From: an uncultured Saprospiraceae bacterium
GTDB lineage: Bacteria > Bacteroidota > Bacteroidia > Chitinophagales > Saprospiraceae
DNA length: 32,521 nucleotides
Direction: 5' to 3'
NCBI GenBank assembly: GCA_937928405.1
Contig: CALFWZ010000110.1
Location: 1 to 32,521, forward strand
Positions 6,665 through 15,511 of this stretch are shown here, in pieces. A program made the position numbers and the translations under genes. The notes under the pieces were generated by a model. The model made no database searches, had not been told where the DNA came from, and worked only from the letters and a program-made list of their open reading frames with translations. How positions within the stretch are numbered: position 1 is the stretch's first letter; every line of letters begins with the position of its first letter.

Positions 6665-8256
6665 TGACAGACCTATTTTTATATCTTGGGAAGAGTAGTC
6701 TTTGTTTAAGCATAATGCTTTTATTTTTTGTAATTTTCTTACAAAAAGAAACCTTCTTTAAATTAAATCGCTGGATTTTATTAGCTAATATTATTCTCGC
6801 AATAAGCCTTCCAGTACTGAATGCTCCTTCTTGGTTTTCGAATTTTGAAATAGTAAAAACTGAAAATACTACTGTCAATCCTATTGAAACAACAACTCCT
6901 TTGCAAGTTGAGCATATCAATCCCACTACCCATAAGCAACCACCTACTACTTGGAATTGGGAAGCAATAATCATGATGGTTTTCTTGGTTGGTTTTTTAA
7001 TTTTTCTGTTACGCTTCCTTGCTCAAATTTTCTCTATTCTTTTACTCATTATATTTAACGAACGAGAACGTAAAGAAAGCATCCTCTTTATTTATCCTAG
7101 GAAAATTATCGCTCCTTTCTCTTTTTTTAATTTCTTATTTATTGACAAAAAAGCATATGATCCACCAATATTTGAACAAATAATTGCCCACGAAAAAGCA
7201 CATATTCTACAGCGTCATTCTTGGGATATCCTTTTATCTGAAATCTTGATTATGATTCAGTGGTTCAATCCCTTTGCTTGGTGGCATCGACGTTTAGTGG
7301 AAACCAATCTAGAATTTCTAGCTGATCAAAGCCTGCTCAACGATGGTGTCGACCAAAAGGTTTATCAATATAATCTTTTGAAAATAGCCGTACCTAATTT
7401 CCCAAATAGTCTCGCGACTAACTATAATTCTTCACTCCTAAAAAAACGAATCATGATGATGCAACAAAAAAAATCTTCTGCCGCACACAGCTGGAAATAT
7501 TTTCTCCTGCTACCAGTTGCTTTAATTATCTGGACTGCTTTCGGAAATCCTCATTCGAAAAGCATGAGTACTCCTTTCATTTCTATTATTACTGCAGAGG
7601 CTACCGAAATGGATCTCGTGGCTACACAAGAAGTTTACCGAAAGATGGGCGAAACATTTGTCATCAACGAGCTTAAATTTGACGAAGAGGATCGCTTAAG
7701 TGTATTGAATGCTACTTCAGTAGTCGGTAAAAGAGGAAAGTGTACTATTAGTATAGATGGGTTTGAATCTTACAGCTATCAGTATTACAAAAGAAATAAC
7801 AGCAGTATTTTCGGCACTAGTTTCATGTGTGGATCTAGATTATCTCCTACCGATTTTGAACTGATTAGTAAGATAGAAAATTGGGATTTTATTTTTATCA
7901 ACGGTCAACGTCCCACCCAAGAGAAAATAAATAAACTAAAGGACGATACCGAAAAATGGCGCGCCGCCATCAAAGAAAAGATAAAAAACACTAATCCTAA
8001 ATCAATGGCAACCACTACTTATATTGACTTTACAAAAAAGAAAAAAGCCCTTGTAAAAAATGAAATTAACGCCGCCAAAACTACGACCATTTACTATTTA
8101 GACGGACTAAAAACGGATAAAACAATCGATGATTTCGACCATAAAAATCTCCGCTCCGTTAAGCTAAATCAAAAATTGACCAACTATTACGATAGTAACG
8201 GTGATTTGCTTGAAACCTTGATTGATACGCTTGAAGTAAAAATTATCAGTCAGTAA
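6664..8256 (+). CDS. M56-family membrane metalloprotease sensor (BlaR1/MecR1-like)
   Basis: A 530-residue membrane protein. Hydrophobic segments lie near 10-26, 37-53, 100-130 and 278-294. The cytoplasmic zinc-protease part carries HEKAH (176-180, a canonical HExxH) and, downstream, ETNLEFLADQ (213-222), the usual third-ligand region of M56. These enzymes sense a signal outside the membrane and cleave the BlaI partner, relieving repression. After the last membrane helix there is a 230-residue exported region (about 300-530) that is not a penicillin-binding/transpeptidase domain: I see no SxxK-SxN-KTG set. It does contain two cysteines (near 360 and 389) and a repeated 'IYYLDGL/FINGQRP' type of text reminiscent of the short repeats found after M56 in other Bacteroidota proteins. 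The signal sensed is unknown. Confidence 0.88.
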   Translation: MTDLFLYLGKSSLCLSIMLLFFVIFLQKETFFKLNRWILLANIILAISLPVLNAPSWFSNFEIVKTENTTVNPIETTTPLQVEHINPTTHKQPPTTWNWEAIIMMVFLVGFLIFLLRFLAQIFSILLLIIFNERERKESILFIYPRKIIAPFSFFNFLFIDKKAYDPPIFEQIIAHEKAHILQRHSWDILLSEILIMIQWFNPFAWWHRRLVETNLEFLADQSLLNDGVDQKVYQYNLLKIAVPNFPNSLATNYNSSLLKKRIMMMQQKKSSAAHSWKYFLLLPVALIIWTAFGNPHSKSMSTPFISIITAEATEMDLVATQEVYRKMGETFVINELKFDEEDRLSVLNATSVVGKRGKCTISIDGFESYSYQYYKRNNSSIFGTSFMCGSRLSPTDFELISKIENWDFIFINGQRPTQEKINKLKDDTEKWRAAIKEKIKNTNPKSMATTTYIDFTKKKKALVKNEINAAKTTTIYYLDGLKTDKTIDDFDHKNLRSVKLNQKLTNYYDSNGDLLETLIDTLEVKIISQ

Positions 8257-8276
8257 AGAAAAGGTATTCTTACTAA

Positions 8277-8311
8277 AAAAGGTGCAAAGAAATATAACCT
8301 TTGCACCTTTT
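8277..8311. terminator. Bidirectional intrinsic terminator between convergent genes
   Basis: AAAAGGTGCAAAG (8277-8289) pairs perfectly with CTTTGCACCTTTT (8299-8311) around a 9-base loop. The flanking A-run and T-run let it work in both directions, serving the M56 gene (plus, ends 8256) and the GH3 gene (minus, ends 8339). Confidence 0.88.
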
Positions 8312-8338
8312 CCATTTTGCAGTTATTCGAAAATAAAA

Positions 8339-9865
8339 TCAGGAATGCATATTTAAAATATCATCCACATATCGGCGATCATTACAGAGGCGTGGCACCT
8401 TATGTTGATTTCCAAATTTACCGCGACGACGCATCCAATCGAGGAAAGTTCCGGATGGTAGCGCATGTAATTCTAATTCTTTTAGTGCCATATTTTTGTG
8501 CCGTTTGGCTTCGTAATCTGAATTGATTTTTTGTAAATTTTCATCCAGGAGTCGCGCAAATTCCGATAGACTTTCTGGCGCTTTCTCAAATTCCACCAAC
8601 CATTCGTGTCCTCCTTGCTGATCCGTTTCCATATAAATAGGCGCAGCCGAGTATTCGGAAACGATCGAGCGAGTAGCCTCACAGGTCGCTCGTAATGCTT
8701 GATCTGTATTGGCGACTATTACTTCCTCTCCAAAGACATTGATGTATTGTTGAATCCGTCCGGTAATCTTTATTTTATGAGGTTGAGTGGAGGTGAACAT
8801 CACCGTGTCTCCAATCAAATATCGCCAAAGACCGGCGTTAGTAGAAACCAACAAGGCATAATTTTCACCCACCTCTACCGCTTCCAATGGGATCGCTATC
8901 GGATGTTCACTTTGCCATTCTGAAGCTGGCAAAAATTCAAAATACGTGCCATTATCTAATAGCAACAACATATCATCTCCATCCAAATCATATTGGGAAG
9001 CAAAGTATCCTTCCGAAGCGTTATATACCTCCCAATAATTAACTTGATCAGAAGGCAACAACTGTTGAAGTTGCTCTCGGTACGGCGCTAAACTGACGCC
9101 ACCGTGGATGTATGTTTCAAAATTTTTCCATACCTCCAACATATTTTCTTTACCGCTTTGCGCTAAAATATGTCGAAAGAATACGATGGTCCAAGTAGGC
9201 ACACCACCTACCATTTTTATCTGTTCGGCAATATCTGGCTGAATGGCGATTTTGGTCATATGCTCAATTTTGCTTTCCCAATCAGGTTGCAAAACCGTTG
9301 TAATATCTGGCTCAAAAAATGGACGAGCTACAAAAGGCATATTTTTTACCATTAGCGCCGACACATCACCGCAGAGGGTTTCAGGAAAGGGAGGATAGCG
9401 ATTGTTACTACCTGCCATTATGAAATTTTTTCCTGAAAAAATACTACAATCTGGTCGACGATTGTAAAGTAGCGTCATGGTATCCCAAGAACCTTTGATA
9501 TGGTTTTGTTTAAGATTTATTTTTGAAACAGGAATGAATTTACTTTTGTCACTAGTGGTACCGGAGGATTTAGAAAACATCTTTACTTGACCGGGCCATA
9601 AGACATCTTCTGCCCCTTCCATCATCTGGGAGATATATGGTTTGAGCGAATCATAATTTTGCACAGGTACCTGACGGGCAAAATCTGCCTGATTTTTTAT
9701 ACTAGAAAAACTATGCTTCTTCCCCCACATCGTATTACGAGCGGTGTGCAGTAATTCGGTAAGCTGTGTCTGCTGCACTTGGTAAGGTGCAGCCATAAAC
9801 TGCTCAATCTGACTGAACCGACGTTGGTAATACCAGCGAAAGATATTATTGGCAAAGTTTCTCAT
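8339..9865 (-). CDS. GH3-family acyl-adenylating / acyl-acid amido synthetase-like enzyme
   Basis: A 508-residue soluble protein of the GH3 family, part of the ANL adenylating superfamily. Plant members adenylate jasmonate, indole-acetate or benzoates and join them to amino acids; the bacterial role is mostly unknown. Visible motifs: the phosphate-binding loop KSSGTTSDKSKFIPVS (about 99-114); YNASEGYFASQ (281-291), the adenine/Mg motif; GLWRYLIGDTVMF (345-357), where the Asp binds ribose; and KITGRIQQYINVFGEEV (366-382), the hinge before the mobile C-terminal domain. Length and motif order fit the family, and all adenylation motifs look intact. The gene is monocistronic, ending at the shared terminator 8277-8311. 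I cannot tell its acyl substrate or amine acceptor. Confidence 0.88.
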   Translation of the reverse strand: MRNFANNIFRWYYQRRFSQIEQFMAAPYQVQQTQLTELLHTARNTMWGKKHSFSSIKNQADFARQVPVQNYDSLKPYISQMMEGAEDVLWPGQVKMFSKSSGTTSDKSKFIPVSKINLKQNHIKGSWDTMTLLYNRRPDCSIFSGKNFIMAGSNNRYPPFPETLCGDVSALMVKNMPFVARPFFEPDITTVLQPDWESKIEHMTKIAIQPDIAEQIKMVGGVPTWTIVFFRHILAQSGKENMLEVWKNFETYIHGGVSLAPYREQLQQLLPSDQVNYWEVYNASEGYFASQYDLDGDDMLLLLDNGTYFEFLPASEWQSEHPIAIPLEAVEVGENYALLVSTNAGLWRYLIGDTVMFTSTQPHKIKITGRIQQYINVFGEEVIVANTDQALRATCEATRSIVSEYSAAPIYMETDQQGGHEWLVEFEKAPESLSEFARLLDENLQKINSDYEAKRHKNMALKELELHALPSGTFLDWMRRRGKFGNQHKVPRLCNDRRYVDDILNMHS

Positions 9866-10038
9866 GGTATGAAACTAATATTTTTTGAATAAAAAAAAGA
9901 ATATTCTATTCACAAAACCAATACGTCCATTCCGAAAAATCAAAATTTTTATTTCAAAAATAGCTGCAAAATGATTATTGATTCACCCGCCTTGTTATAA
10001 TAATGCTTATTTTTATCATCAATAAATATCATAACTCC

Positions 10039-10650
10039 ATGGGACTCACTTTTCATTATCAGGGCACCATTAAAGACATCAAGCGAATCACAGCGCTTAC
10101 TGAAGAAGTAAAAGACATCTGTGAAACAATGGACTGGCGTTACCAAACTCGGGATTTTGAATTCAGGCTGGATGCGCATGTCATGCAACACATTGGTTTC
10201 GCAGGTCAAGCCAAAATAATACTCCGTGGTATTATGTTCTGCCCACATGCTGAATCAGAATGGGTGTATCTCTATTTTACGGAGAAAGGACAGCTTACCA
10301 ATCCTGCTACGCTACAATTTGTAGATACCAGCATAGATCCTACACTCATCTTTTCTGCCTTTACCAAAACCCAAGAGGCAGGACCAGAAGTTCATATTGC
10401 TGTACTTAAGTTAATCGATTATTTAAATAAAAAGTATGAACTATCCCTTACTATTACTGACGAAGGAGAGTACTGGGAAACCAAAGATGAAGTCCGTCTA
10501 AAAAATAACTTTGAAAGAAATGGAGTGCTTACTGATATGGTTGCACACGCACTAGAAGGTGCAGAAATCACCCCAGCTATGACACCAATGGGCATTCTGA
10601 AACAAATAGAGGATATTCTAAAAAAAATCAGTAAAGGAGACGTTTTGTAA
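10039..10650 (+). CDS. Conserved hypothetical protein of unknown function
   Basis: A soluble protein of about 203 residues if it starts at the ATG at 10039 (MGLTFHYQGTIKDIKRI). The frame extends to an earlier ATG at 10003, but the extra residues (MLIFIINKYHNS) look like non-coding sequence read as protein, so the later start is preferred. It is mixed alpha/beta with no signal peptide or membrane segment. Noticeable stretches are ALTEEVKDICETMDWRYQ, a central HAESEWVYLYFTEKG, and an acidic ITDEGEYWETKDEVRLKNNFERNG near the C-terminus. I do not recognise a named domain or catalytic motif. Its stop codon is separated by a single base from the stop of the convergent sprE/porW gene, so the two mRNAs must overlap at their 3' ends unless termination occurs inside the coding region. 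Confidence 0.75.
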   Translation: MGLTFHYQGTIKDIKRITALTEEVKDICETMDWRYQTRDFEFRLDAHVMQHIGFAGQAKIILRGIMFCPHAESEWVYLYFTEKGQLTNPATLQFVDTSIDPTLIFSAFTKTQEAGPEVHIAVLKLIDYLNKKYELSLTITDEGEYWETKDEVRLKNNFERNGVLTDMVAHALEGAEITPAMTPMGILKQIEDILKKISKGDVL

Positions 10651-10651
10651 T

Positions 10652-13561
10652 TTAATTCAGATAATTTTCTTCAAAAAATTCTTTATATCCCGCCAAGGAT
10701 TTACCCTTCAATACCGTTCGGTAATTGTTTTGGGAAATCGGATAGATTTCATATTCTACGCCCGCTGGTAAAAAGCTTTCTGAATTTTTAATAATCCCTT
10801 CATAATACGTCATTGCCTTATCCTTCGACTTAAATCGTCGAATTACCACCATGGGTTGATCTCCTAAGGAAACAGGGGAGATGCGCAATTTTGATAGTTT
10901 ATTAAATTCTGTATTATAGTTAGAAATAGCTGCCTTCGCCTCATTAAGTGAAATTTCTTCTCCTCCGGTGATCAAGACGATAAAATAATGTAATTTTTTG
11001 GGAGCTACTTTATATTTCCCAGTATCTACTGGATCAGATGAGGAAGTCTCTGTCAAATTTCTTTTACCTGCATCTCCTTGTCCTAGTAGTTTTAAAATTT
11101 CCTTAGCGCGCACTTCTTCCGGCGTATTAGGATATTTGCCAATCACTTCTCGCAAACCAGTTCTATAAGCATCTTTTCCTTCCAAGCTTCCTTGACTCAT
11201 AGCACTCAATAAAGCAAATTTTGCTTGTAGCTTATTCCCTGGTCCGAATTCTTTTTGAGCTGCTGCAATTCGTTGTACAACCTCTGTATATTTGCCATTT
11301 TCAAAGTTCAGATAAGTTTGGTCATAATACTGCATCAGTTCTAGGTCTTCTGCTCGACTTTTAGCGAGGAAGTCAGGATCCATCAGTATTCGTGTGTAGT
11401 TGCTATTAGGAAATTCGCCTGCCAATTTATCATAATAAAATTTAGCCTTAGATGTGTTATTTAAATCATCGTGTGCTAAATAGAGAAAATAATACATCTC
11501 ATCTCGGTTATCAGCCGTCGGAAAACGACGTTCTCTTTCTTCTAGTATTTTGATAGCCTTTTCATTGTCCTCTAAGCGATCTCGATATAATCCACCAAGT
11601 TTTAGCATGGCAGTCGCAATTTCTTCTTCTGACTTAGCCACGTCTGCGGGGGTGCTCGGTACATCACGAAAGATGCTTTTAATATCATCTTCTGTTAGCT
11701 CACGATTGATGTCTTCCTCTGCAATTTCCTGATCATCGTCTAGACTACGGAGTTCATTTTGAGTAGATCGACGCCAGTTGTCTTCTAACAAGCGGTCTCC
11801 CCATCGTTTACGGAAATCTTTAAGTCCTTTCTTTCTAGCTTTTTCATTGTAAGCCCAATAATTAGACTTCGCAGCTCCAAGTTTAACTTTTTTTGAAGTC
11901 GCTCCCGCCGGCGTTTTAAGATTTCTAAATTTCTGTTCTTCTTCTTCTTTTTTAATTTTATAAGCCAGTGCTCGACGGTCTTCGTCCGACATATTGCTGA
12001 TCCGCAGTAAGCTATCCTGCGTCTGAATAATCACAAGGTTTTCAGCGATACCCGTAAGATTATTGGCATATTCCGTAATCTGTCCATATCGTTCATCCGT
12101 CTTTGGTAATACCTGTAAAGTACTATCGTAATAAGCTTTCGCTTCCACATAAGATTCTTTATTAAAGTATAACTGAGCCAGTTGTAGATAAGACTCTCCT
12201 TTCTGTGCGGTATTTCCTTCGCTGAATTTTAAAGATGATTTCAGATATTCGATAGCAGCCAATTGGTCATTGTCTTTTAATGCAATTGTCGACATTAGAT
12301 AATAAATCTGATCGCGATATTCGTAGTTCTTAATATCCTTAGTCATCTTCTGCAAGGTCTTACTCGCTTCCGCTCCACTCATGGTTCCAGCCGCCCAACT
12401 ATTGCGAATTATATTTAGCTGTGCACTGAATTCCATGTCATAGGAATTACTAAATTTTCGAGCCTGAGTAAAAGCAATTTCTGAAGCCTTATTGTCTCCA
12501 TTTTGCTGATAAATTTGTGCTAGGATATAGGCATACCGTGCTTTCAACTGACGATCCTTACCTAGTTCAATCGCTTCTTTGAGTGGTTCAATGGCCTGAT
12601 CGTAGTTTTTTTGTTTGATATGGTAATGCGCTTTTACGGGAGCTAGATCTCTCCTAACATCTTTGAAGGTCGCAGGATTTTTTTCTAGTTTACTAATCAA
12701 CCTTTCCGCTTCATCATACGATTCTCTTTCGATATAAGTCCGAGCCATCCATAATTGTCCTTCTTGGAAAGCCGGACGATGTTTCATGAAATAACTCTTT
12801 TTATCAATCTTTTCATTTTTCTTTTCGATAGGTTCGTTGGTATCAAGCGTTTTGGGTGGTTCTGTTGGTAATGGTGCATCTTTACTTGTTTTAGTATTTG
12901 CATCTTTACCGGTATTTTTTCTTCCTTCCTTTCTTCTGCGTTCTCGTTCTTTTTTCTTCGCTTCTGCTCTTTTTTTAGCTGCTTTACGTTTTGCCTTTTG
13001 TGCTTTTTCTTTCTTTTTCCTCGCTTTTTTTCGGTCTTTCTTGGTGGATTTCTTTTTTCTCGCCTTTGTCTTTTTACCGTTAGCTGGGGTGCGTTTGATA
13101 CCGTCTTTTTCGCGTTGTGCTACGGCTTCGGGGCTAAATTCTTTTAACATGTATAGCAATGTTTCTTCCGCAGATTCATAATCTTGCTTCAAATACTGTG
13201 CTTTTCCTGCTAGGAGGTAGCAGTCATCACTCCAATTACTTTCTGGGTGTAAATTAACAACCACCGTTACTTTTTTGACTGCCTCGTCGAGATTACTGGC
13301 CACTGCTTGTGGATTATCGGCAGCTACATAGTCGAATACAGGCAGAATTTTCGTATAATTATCCGGATATTGTTCACTAAGTGCCACGGTACTTTCATTG
13401 ATCAGAACGTCCGCATTAAAATAAGCGTTGTAATGTGCCGTAACATTATGATAAAGCTTGCTGATTGGACCATCCTTCTGATCTTTTTTCTTCTGCACAG
13501 CGCAAGAAGTCGAAAAAAGCAGGATTAGACCGAAAATGAAGAGTTTATTGATTTTTTCCAA
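10652..13561 (-). CDS. sprE: SprE/PorW-type TPR lipoprotein of the type IX secretion / gliding machinery
   Basis: A lipoprotein of about 969 residues built largely of TPR repeats. SprE (Flavobacterium) and PorW (Porphyromonas) are needed for T9SS function. Family marks: KLYHNVTAHYNAYFNADVLINE right after the lipobox, TPR pairs through the middle, AKSNYWAYNEKARKKGLKDFRKRWGDRLLEDNWRRS around the centre, and a C-terminal domain beginning KKLHYFIVLI. The open frame extends to an ATG at 13720, but that adds 53 residues ahead of the signal sequence. I prefer the TTG at 13561: it gives MEKINKLFIFGLILLFSTSC, a clean lipoprotein signal with the lipidated Cys at 20, and a -7 box lies between the two starts. 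An extremely Lys/Arg-rich stretch (about 156-217) interrupts the TPRs. Its cargo could include the CotH protein at 2007-5531. Confidence 0.85.
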   Translation of the reverse strand: MEKINKLFIFGLILLFSTSCAVQKKKDQKDGPISKLYHNVTAHYNAYFNADVLINESTVALSEQYPDNYTKILPVFDYVAADNPQAVASNLDEAVKKVTVVVNLHPESNWSDDCYLLAGKAQYLKQDYESAEETLLYMLKEFSPEAVAQREKDGIKRTPANGKKTKARKKKSTKKDRKKARKKKEKAQKAKRKAAKKRAEAKKKERERRRKEGRKNTGKDANTKTSKDAPLPTEPPKTLDTNEPIEKKNEKIDKKSYFMKHRPAFQEGQLWMARTYIERESYDEAERLISKLEKNPATFKDVRRDLAPVKAHYHIKQKNYDQAIEPLKEAIELGKDRQLKARYAYILAQIYQQNGDNKASEIAFTQARKFSNSYDMEFSAQLNIIRNSWAAGTMSGAEASKTLQKMTKDIKNYEYRDQIYYLMSTIALKDNDQLAAIEYLKSSLKFSEGNTAQKGESYLQLAQLYFNKESYVEAKAYYDSTLQVLPKTDERYGQITEYANNLTGIAENLVIIQTQDSLLRISNMSDEDRRALAYKIKKEEEEQKFRNLKTPAGATSKKVKLGAAKSNYWAYNEKARKKGLKDFRKRWGDRLLEDNWRRSTQNELRSLDDDQEIAEEDINRELTEDDIKSIFRDVPSTPADVAKSEEEIATAMLKLGGLYRDRLEDNEKAIKILEERERRFPTADNRDEMYYFLYLAHDDLNNTSKAKFYYDKLAGEFPNSNYTRILMDPDFLAKSRAEDLELMQYYDQTYLNFENGKYTEVVQRIAAAQKEFGPGNKLQAKFALLSAMSQGSLEGKDAYRTGLREVIGKYPNTPEEVRAKEILKLLGQGDAGKRNLTETSSSDPVDTGKYKVAPKKLHYFIVLITGGEEISLNEAKAAISNYNTEFNKLSKLRISPVSLGDQPMVVIRRFKSKDKAMTYYEGIIKNSESFLPAGVEYEIYPISQNNYRTVLKGKSLAGYKEFFEENYLN

Positions 13562-13658
13562 ACTAAAAAAAGGTTTATTTTCGTGAAGCGATACCAACTT
13601 ATTTTTACCAAAATAACAAAAATAGGTTACGTAGATTGCTTTGATTTTCAGATACTTG

Positions 13659-13666
13659 CAAAGATA
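13659..13666 (-). promoter_or_regulatory. -7 box (TATCTTTG) for sprE/porW
   Basis: On the minus strand TATCTTTG matches TAnnTTTG. A TTG at 13689-13691 lies 22 bases upstream, slightly wide for a -33 box. A second match, TATTTTTG, lies at 13617-13624. Transcription from either would start downstream of the ATG at 13720 and upstream of the TTG at 13561. Confidence 0.5.
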
Positions 13667-13916
13667 CAGGTAATTATTCAAATTTAAGCAATGCTTTGAC
13701 AGGTTAGCCCACTTGCACAAAACAGGTTTTATTATCTACTTTAAAACCGTTTTTTAGCCATTTTATTATAGAAAGTACATGTACAAATTAAACTATAAAT
13801 TATGACTGGCAATTTTTGCGCTACTCTTCTTTACAAAAATCCTCATTATGCTAAGGCATAACTCCGGTTTTTGCGCATTGATTAGCACAAAAATCTCTTT
13901 AGTCATAACTTACATA

Positions 13917-13924
13917 TAATTTTG
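13917..13924 (+). promoter_or_regulatory. -7 box (TAATTTTG) for the M23 peptidase gene
   Basis: TAATTTTG matches TAnnTTTG and lies 28 bases before the GTG start at 13953. No clear TTG is found at the -33 position. A small hairpin (TTATGC-TAAG-GCATAA, 13846-13861) lies further upstream. Confidence 0.4.
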
Positions 13925-13952
13925 TCCAAGTACTTATTAACACTTCTATACT

Positions 13953-14864
13953 GTGGAAAACGAAAAAAAAAGAGGTCGTAAATTTATTGAGAAATCTAGG
14001 GAGAATTATCGCCTGATTGTGATGAACAACGAAACCTTCGAAGAAGTAGGTTCCTACCAGTTGTCTCCACTCAATATTTATATGGCCATTTGTGGCGTAA
14101 TCGCCATCGTTGCCATTCTTGTTTTTCTGCTTATTGTTGCTACTCCTATCAAACGATACATTCCCGGATATGGCAATATACAGGAACATAAAGAAGCACT
14201 TCGACTTACTGCCGAGCTTAATGCTATTAAAAAAGATTTAATTGCGCAAGAGGCATACACTGAAAATATTCGAAAAATCCTAGTTGGAGATATTGTGGAA
14301 GTTGAAAGTCAGGTAGCCGCCATCGATACCAATGCCACAGAGGATATGCCAGATAGTTTGATCAACGTAGAAAGAATTCGGGAAGACGAATTACTCCGTA
14401 AGGAAATAGAACTAAACGAGCAATTGCAGAATAGACAGACCAATGCCGCCAACAGCTTGGCCATTAACAACCAAATTTCACTCGAACAACTCTATTTTAT
14501 CCCACCTATTTCGGGAGGAACGATCAGTGAGCCTTATGGACCTGACAACAAACATTACGGAATTGATGTAATGGCTCCCAAAAATACACCAGTCAAAGCC
14601 ATCATGGATGGGTTTGTTTTCACCTCCGACTGGACCCTCGAAACAGGTAATACCATTGGTATCCAACATGCTAATAATTTGATTTCGTTTTATAAACATA
14701 ATTCAGTCCTCCTAAAAGAATCCGGTAATCAAGTAAAGGCGGGTGAAGCCATTGCGATTATTGGTAATACGGGCACTTTGTCCTCCGGACCACACCTCCA
14801 TTTTGAATTATGGCATAATGGCAAAGCGGTAAATCCCGAAAATTTTATTATTTTTGATAAGTAG
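13953..14864 (+). CDS. M23-family murein peptidase, membrane-anchored
   Basis: A 303-residue zinc peptidase expected to cut peptide cross-links in peptidoglycan. It starts with GTG at 13953 (reading MENEKKRGRKFIEKSRENYR), has one membrane helix at about 41-65 after a basic cytoplasmic tail, then a probable coiled coil (about 75-165, rich in E, L, K and Q), then the M23 (LytM) domain at about 185-300. Zinc ligands are visible: HYGID (His201, Asp205) and HLHFE (His281, His283). The ISGGTISEPYGPDNKHYGIDV and GNTGTLSSGPHLHFELWHNGKAVNPENFI stretches are classic for MepM-type enzymes in Bacteroidota, and all catalytic residues are present. It faces away from sprE with a 390-base intergenic region between the two start codons and is followed by a weak terminator. 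Confidence 0.92.
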   Translation: MENEKKRGRKFIEKSRENYRLIVMNNETFEEVGSYQLSPLNIYMAICGVIAIVAILVFLLIVATPIKRYIPGYGNIQEHKEALRLTAELNAIKKDLIAQEAYTENIRKILVGDIVEVESQVAAIDTNATEDMPDSLINVERIREDELLRKEIELNEQLQNRQTNAANSLAINNQISLEQLYFIPPISGGTISEPYGPDNKHYGIDVMAPKNTPVKAIMDGFVFTSDWTLETGNTIGIQHANNLISFYKHNSVLLKESGNQVKAGEAIAIIGNTGTLSSGPHLHFELWHNGKAVNPENFIIFDK

Positions 14865-14895
14865 TACACTTAATTCCTAATTCCGTGAACTACAT

Positions 14896-14920
14896 AAGTA
14901 AATCAGGGTTTACTTTTCTC
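14896..14920 (+). terminator. Weak intrinsic terminator after the M23 gene
   Basis: AAGTAAA (14896-14902) pairs with TTTACTT (14909-14915) around TCAGGG, followed by TTCTC. The stem is short and AT-rich. A further imperfect hairpin (GCATTACTAC with GTAGTGCTGC, about 14968-14992) lies before the next gene. Confidence 0.4.
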
Positions 14921-15084
14921 TAACCAAACATCCAACTTTATTTAGGCACGAAGGGTTCCTATACGGCATTACTACGGTCAGTAGTGCTGCATTTGTGGTT
15001 ATGGACTATAATGATTCCCTTAATACACAGTTTACTTAGATACAAAGCCCATAGAAAATTTAATGATTCGCAAAATTACAGAAG

Positions 15085-15501
15085 ATGACTAATCTGAAAG
15101 AGACATTTAACGAGAAAGGAGAGGCAGTAAGCCCCTTATTACCAGAAGATATTAAGAATTTCCTTATCGATATTGACGGTACGATCTGTGATGACGTGCC
15201 CAACGAAGAAGCAGAACGAATGGCTACGGTATTACCTTACCCAGACGCACTCAAAATTTTGAATAAATGGTACGAAGAAGGTCATGTTATTTTCTTCTTT
15301 ACTTCACGTACCGAAGCGCATCGAGAGGTAACGGAGACTTGGTTAAAGAAGCATAATTTTAAATATCATGGTATTCTTTTTGGCAAACCTCGTGGCGGAA
15401 ATTATCACTGGATTGATAATCATATTGTTAAAGCGACCAGATTTAAAGGGAAATTTACAGACTTAGTCGTCAAAAACAAAGACATCGAGGTTTTCAAATA
15501 A
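15085..15501 (+). CDS. Small HAD-superfamily phosphatase
   Basis: A 138-residue soluble protein with a minimal HAD fold. Motif I is FLIDIDGTIC with the nucleophile Asp29 and the acid Asp31; motif II is FFTSRTE (Ser/Thr around 73-74); the late acidic motif is probably HWIDNHIV (Asp111), preceded by FGKPRGGNYH with a lysine (101) that can serve as motif III. Length and layout resemble the short capsule/sugar-phosphate phosphatases (EcbF/BcbF-like). Homologues are often labelled 'phosphoheptose isomerase', which the sequence does not support. The substrate is not predictable here. The gene sits between the M23 peptidase and a convergent epimerase whose stop codon is 10 bases away, with no terminator space. 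Confidence 0.8.
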   Translation: MTNLKETFNEKGEAVSPLLPEDIKNFLIDIDGTICDDVPNEEAERMATVLPYPDALKILNKWYEEGHVIFFFTSRTEAHREVTETWLKKHNFKYHGILFGKPRGGNYHWIDNHIVKATRFKGKFTDLVVKNKDIEVFK

Positions 15502-15511
15502 CTCCTTGTCC

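Noticed and set aside
12837..13181. Hydrophobic-looking ORF on the plus strand
   Set aside because: It is the antisense of the Lys/Arg-rich part of sprE/porW; reading AAA/AAG codons backwards gives Phe/Leu runs.
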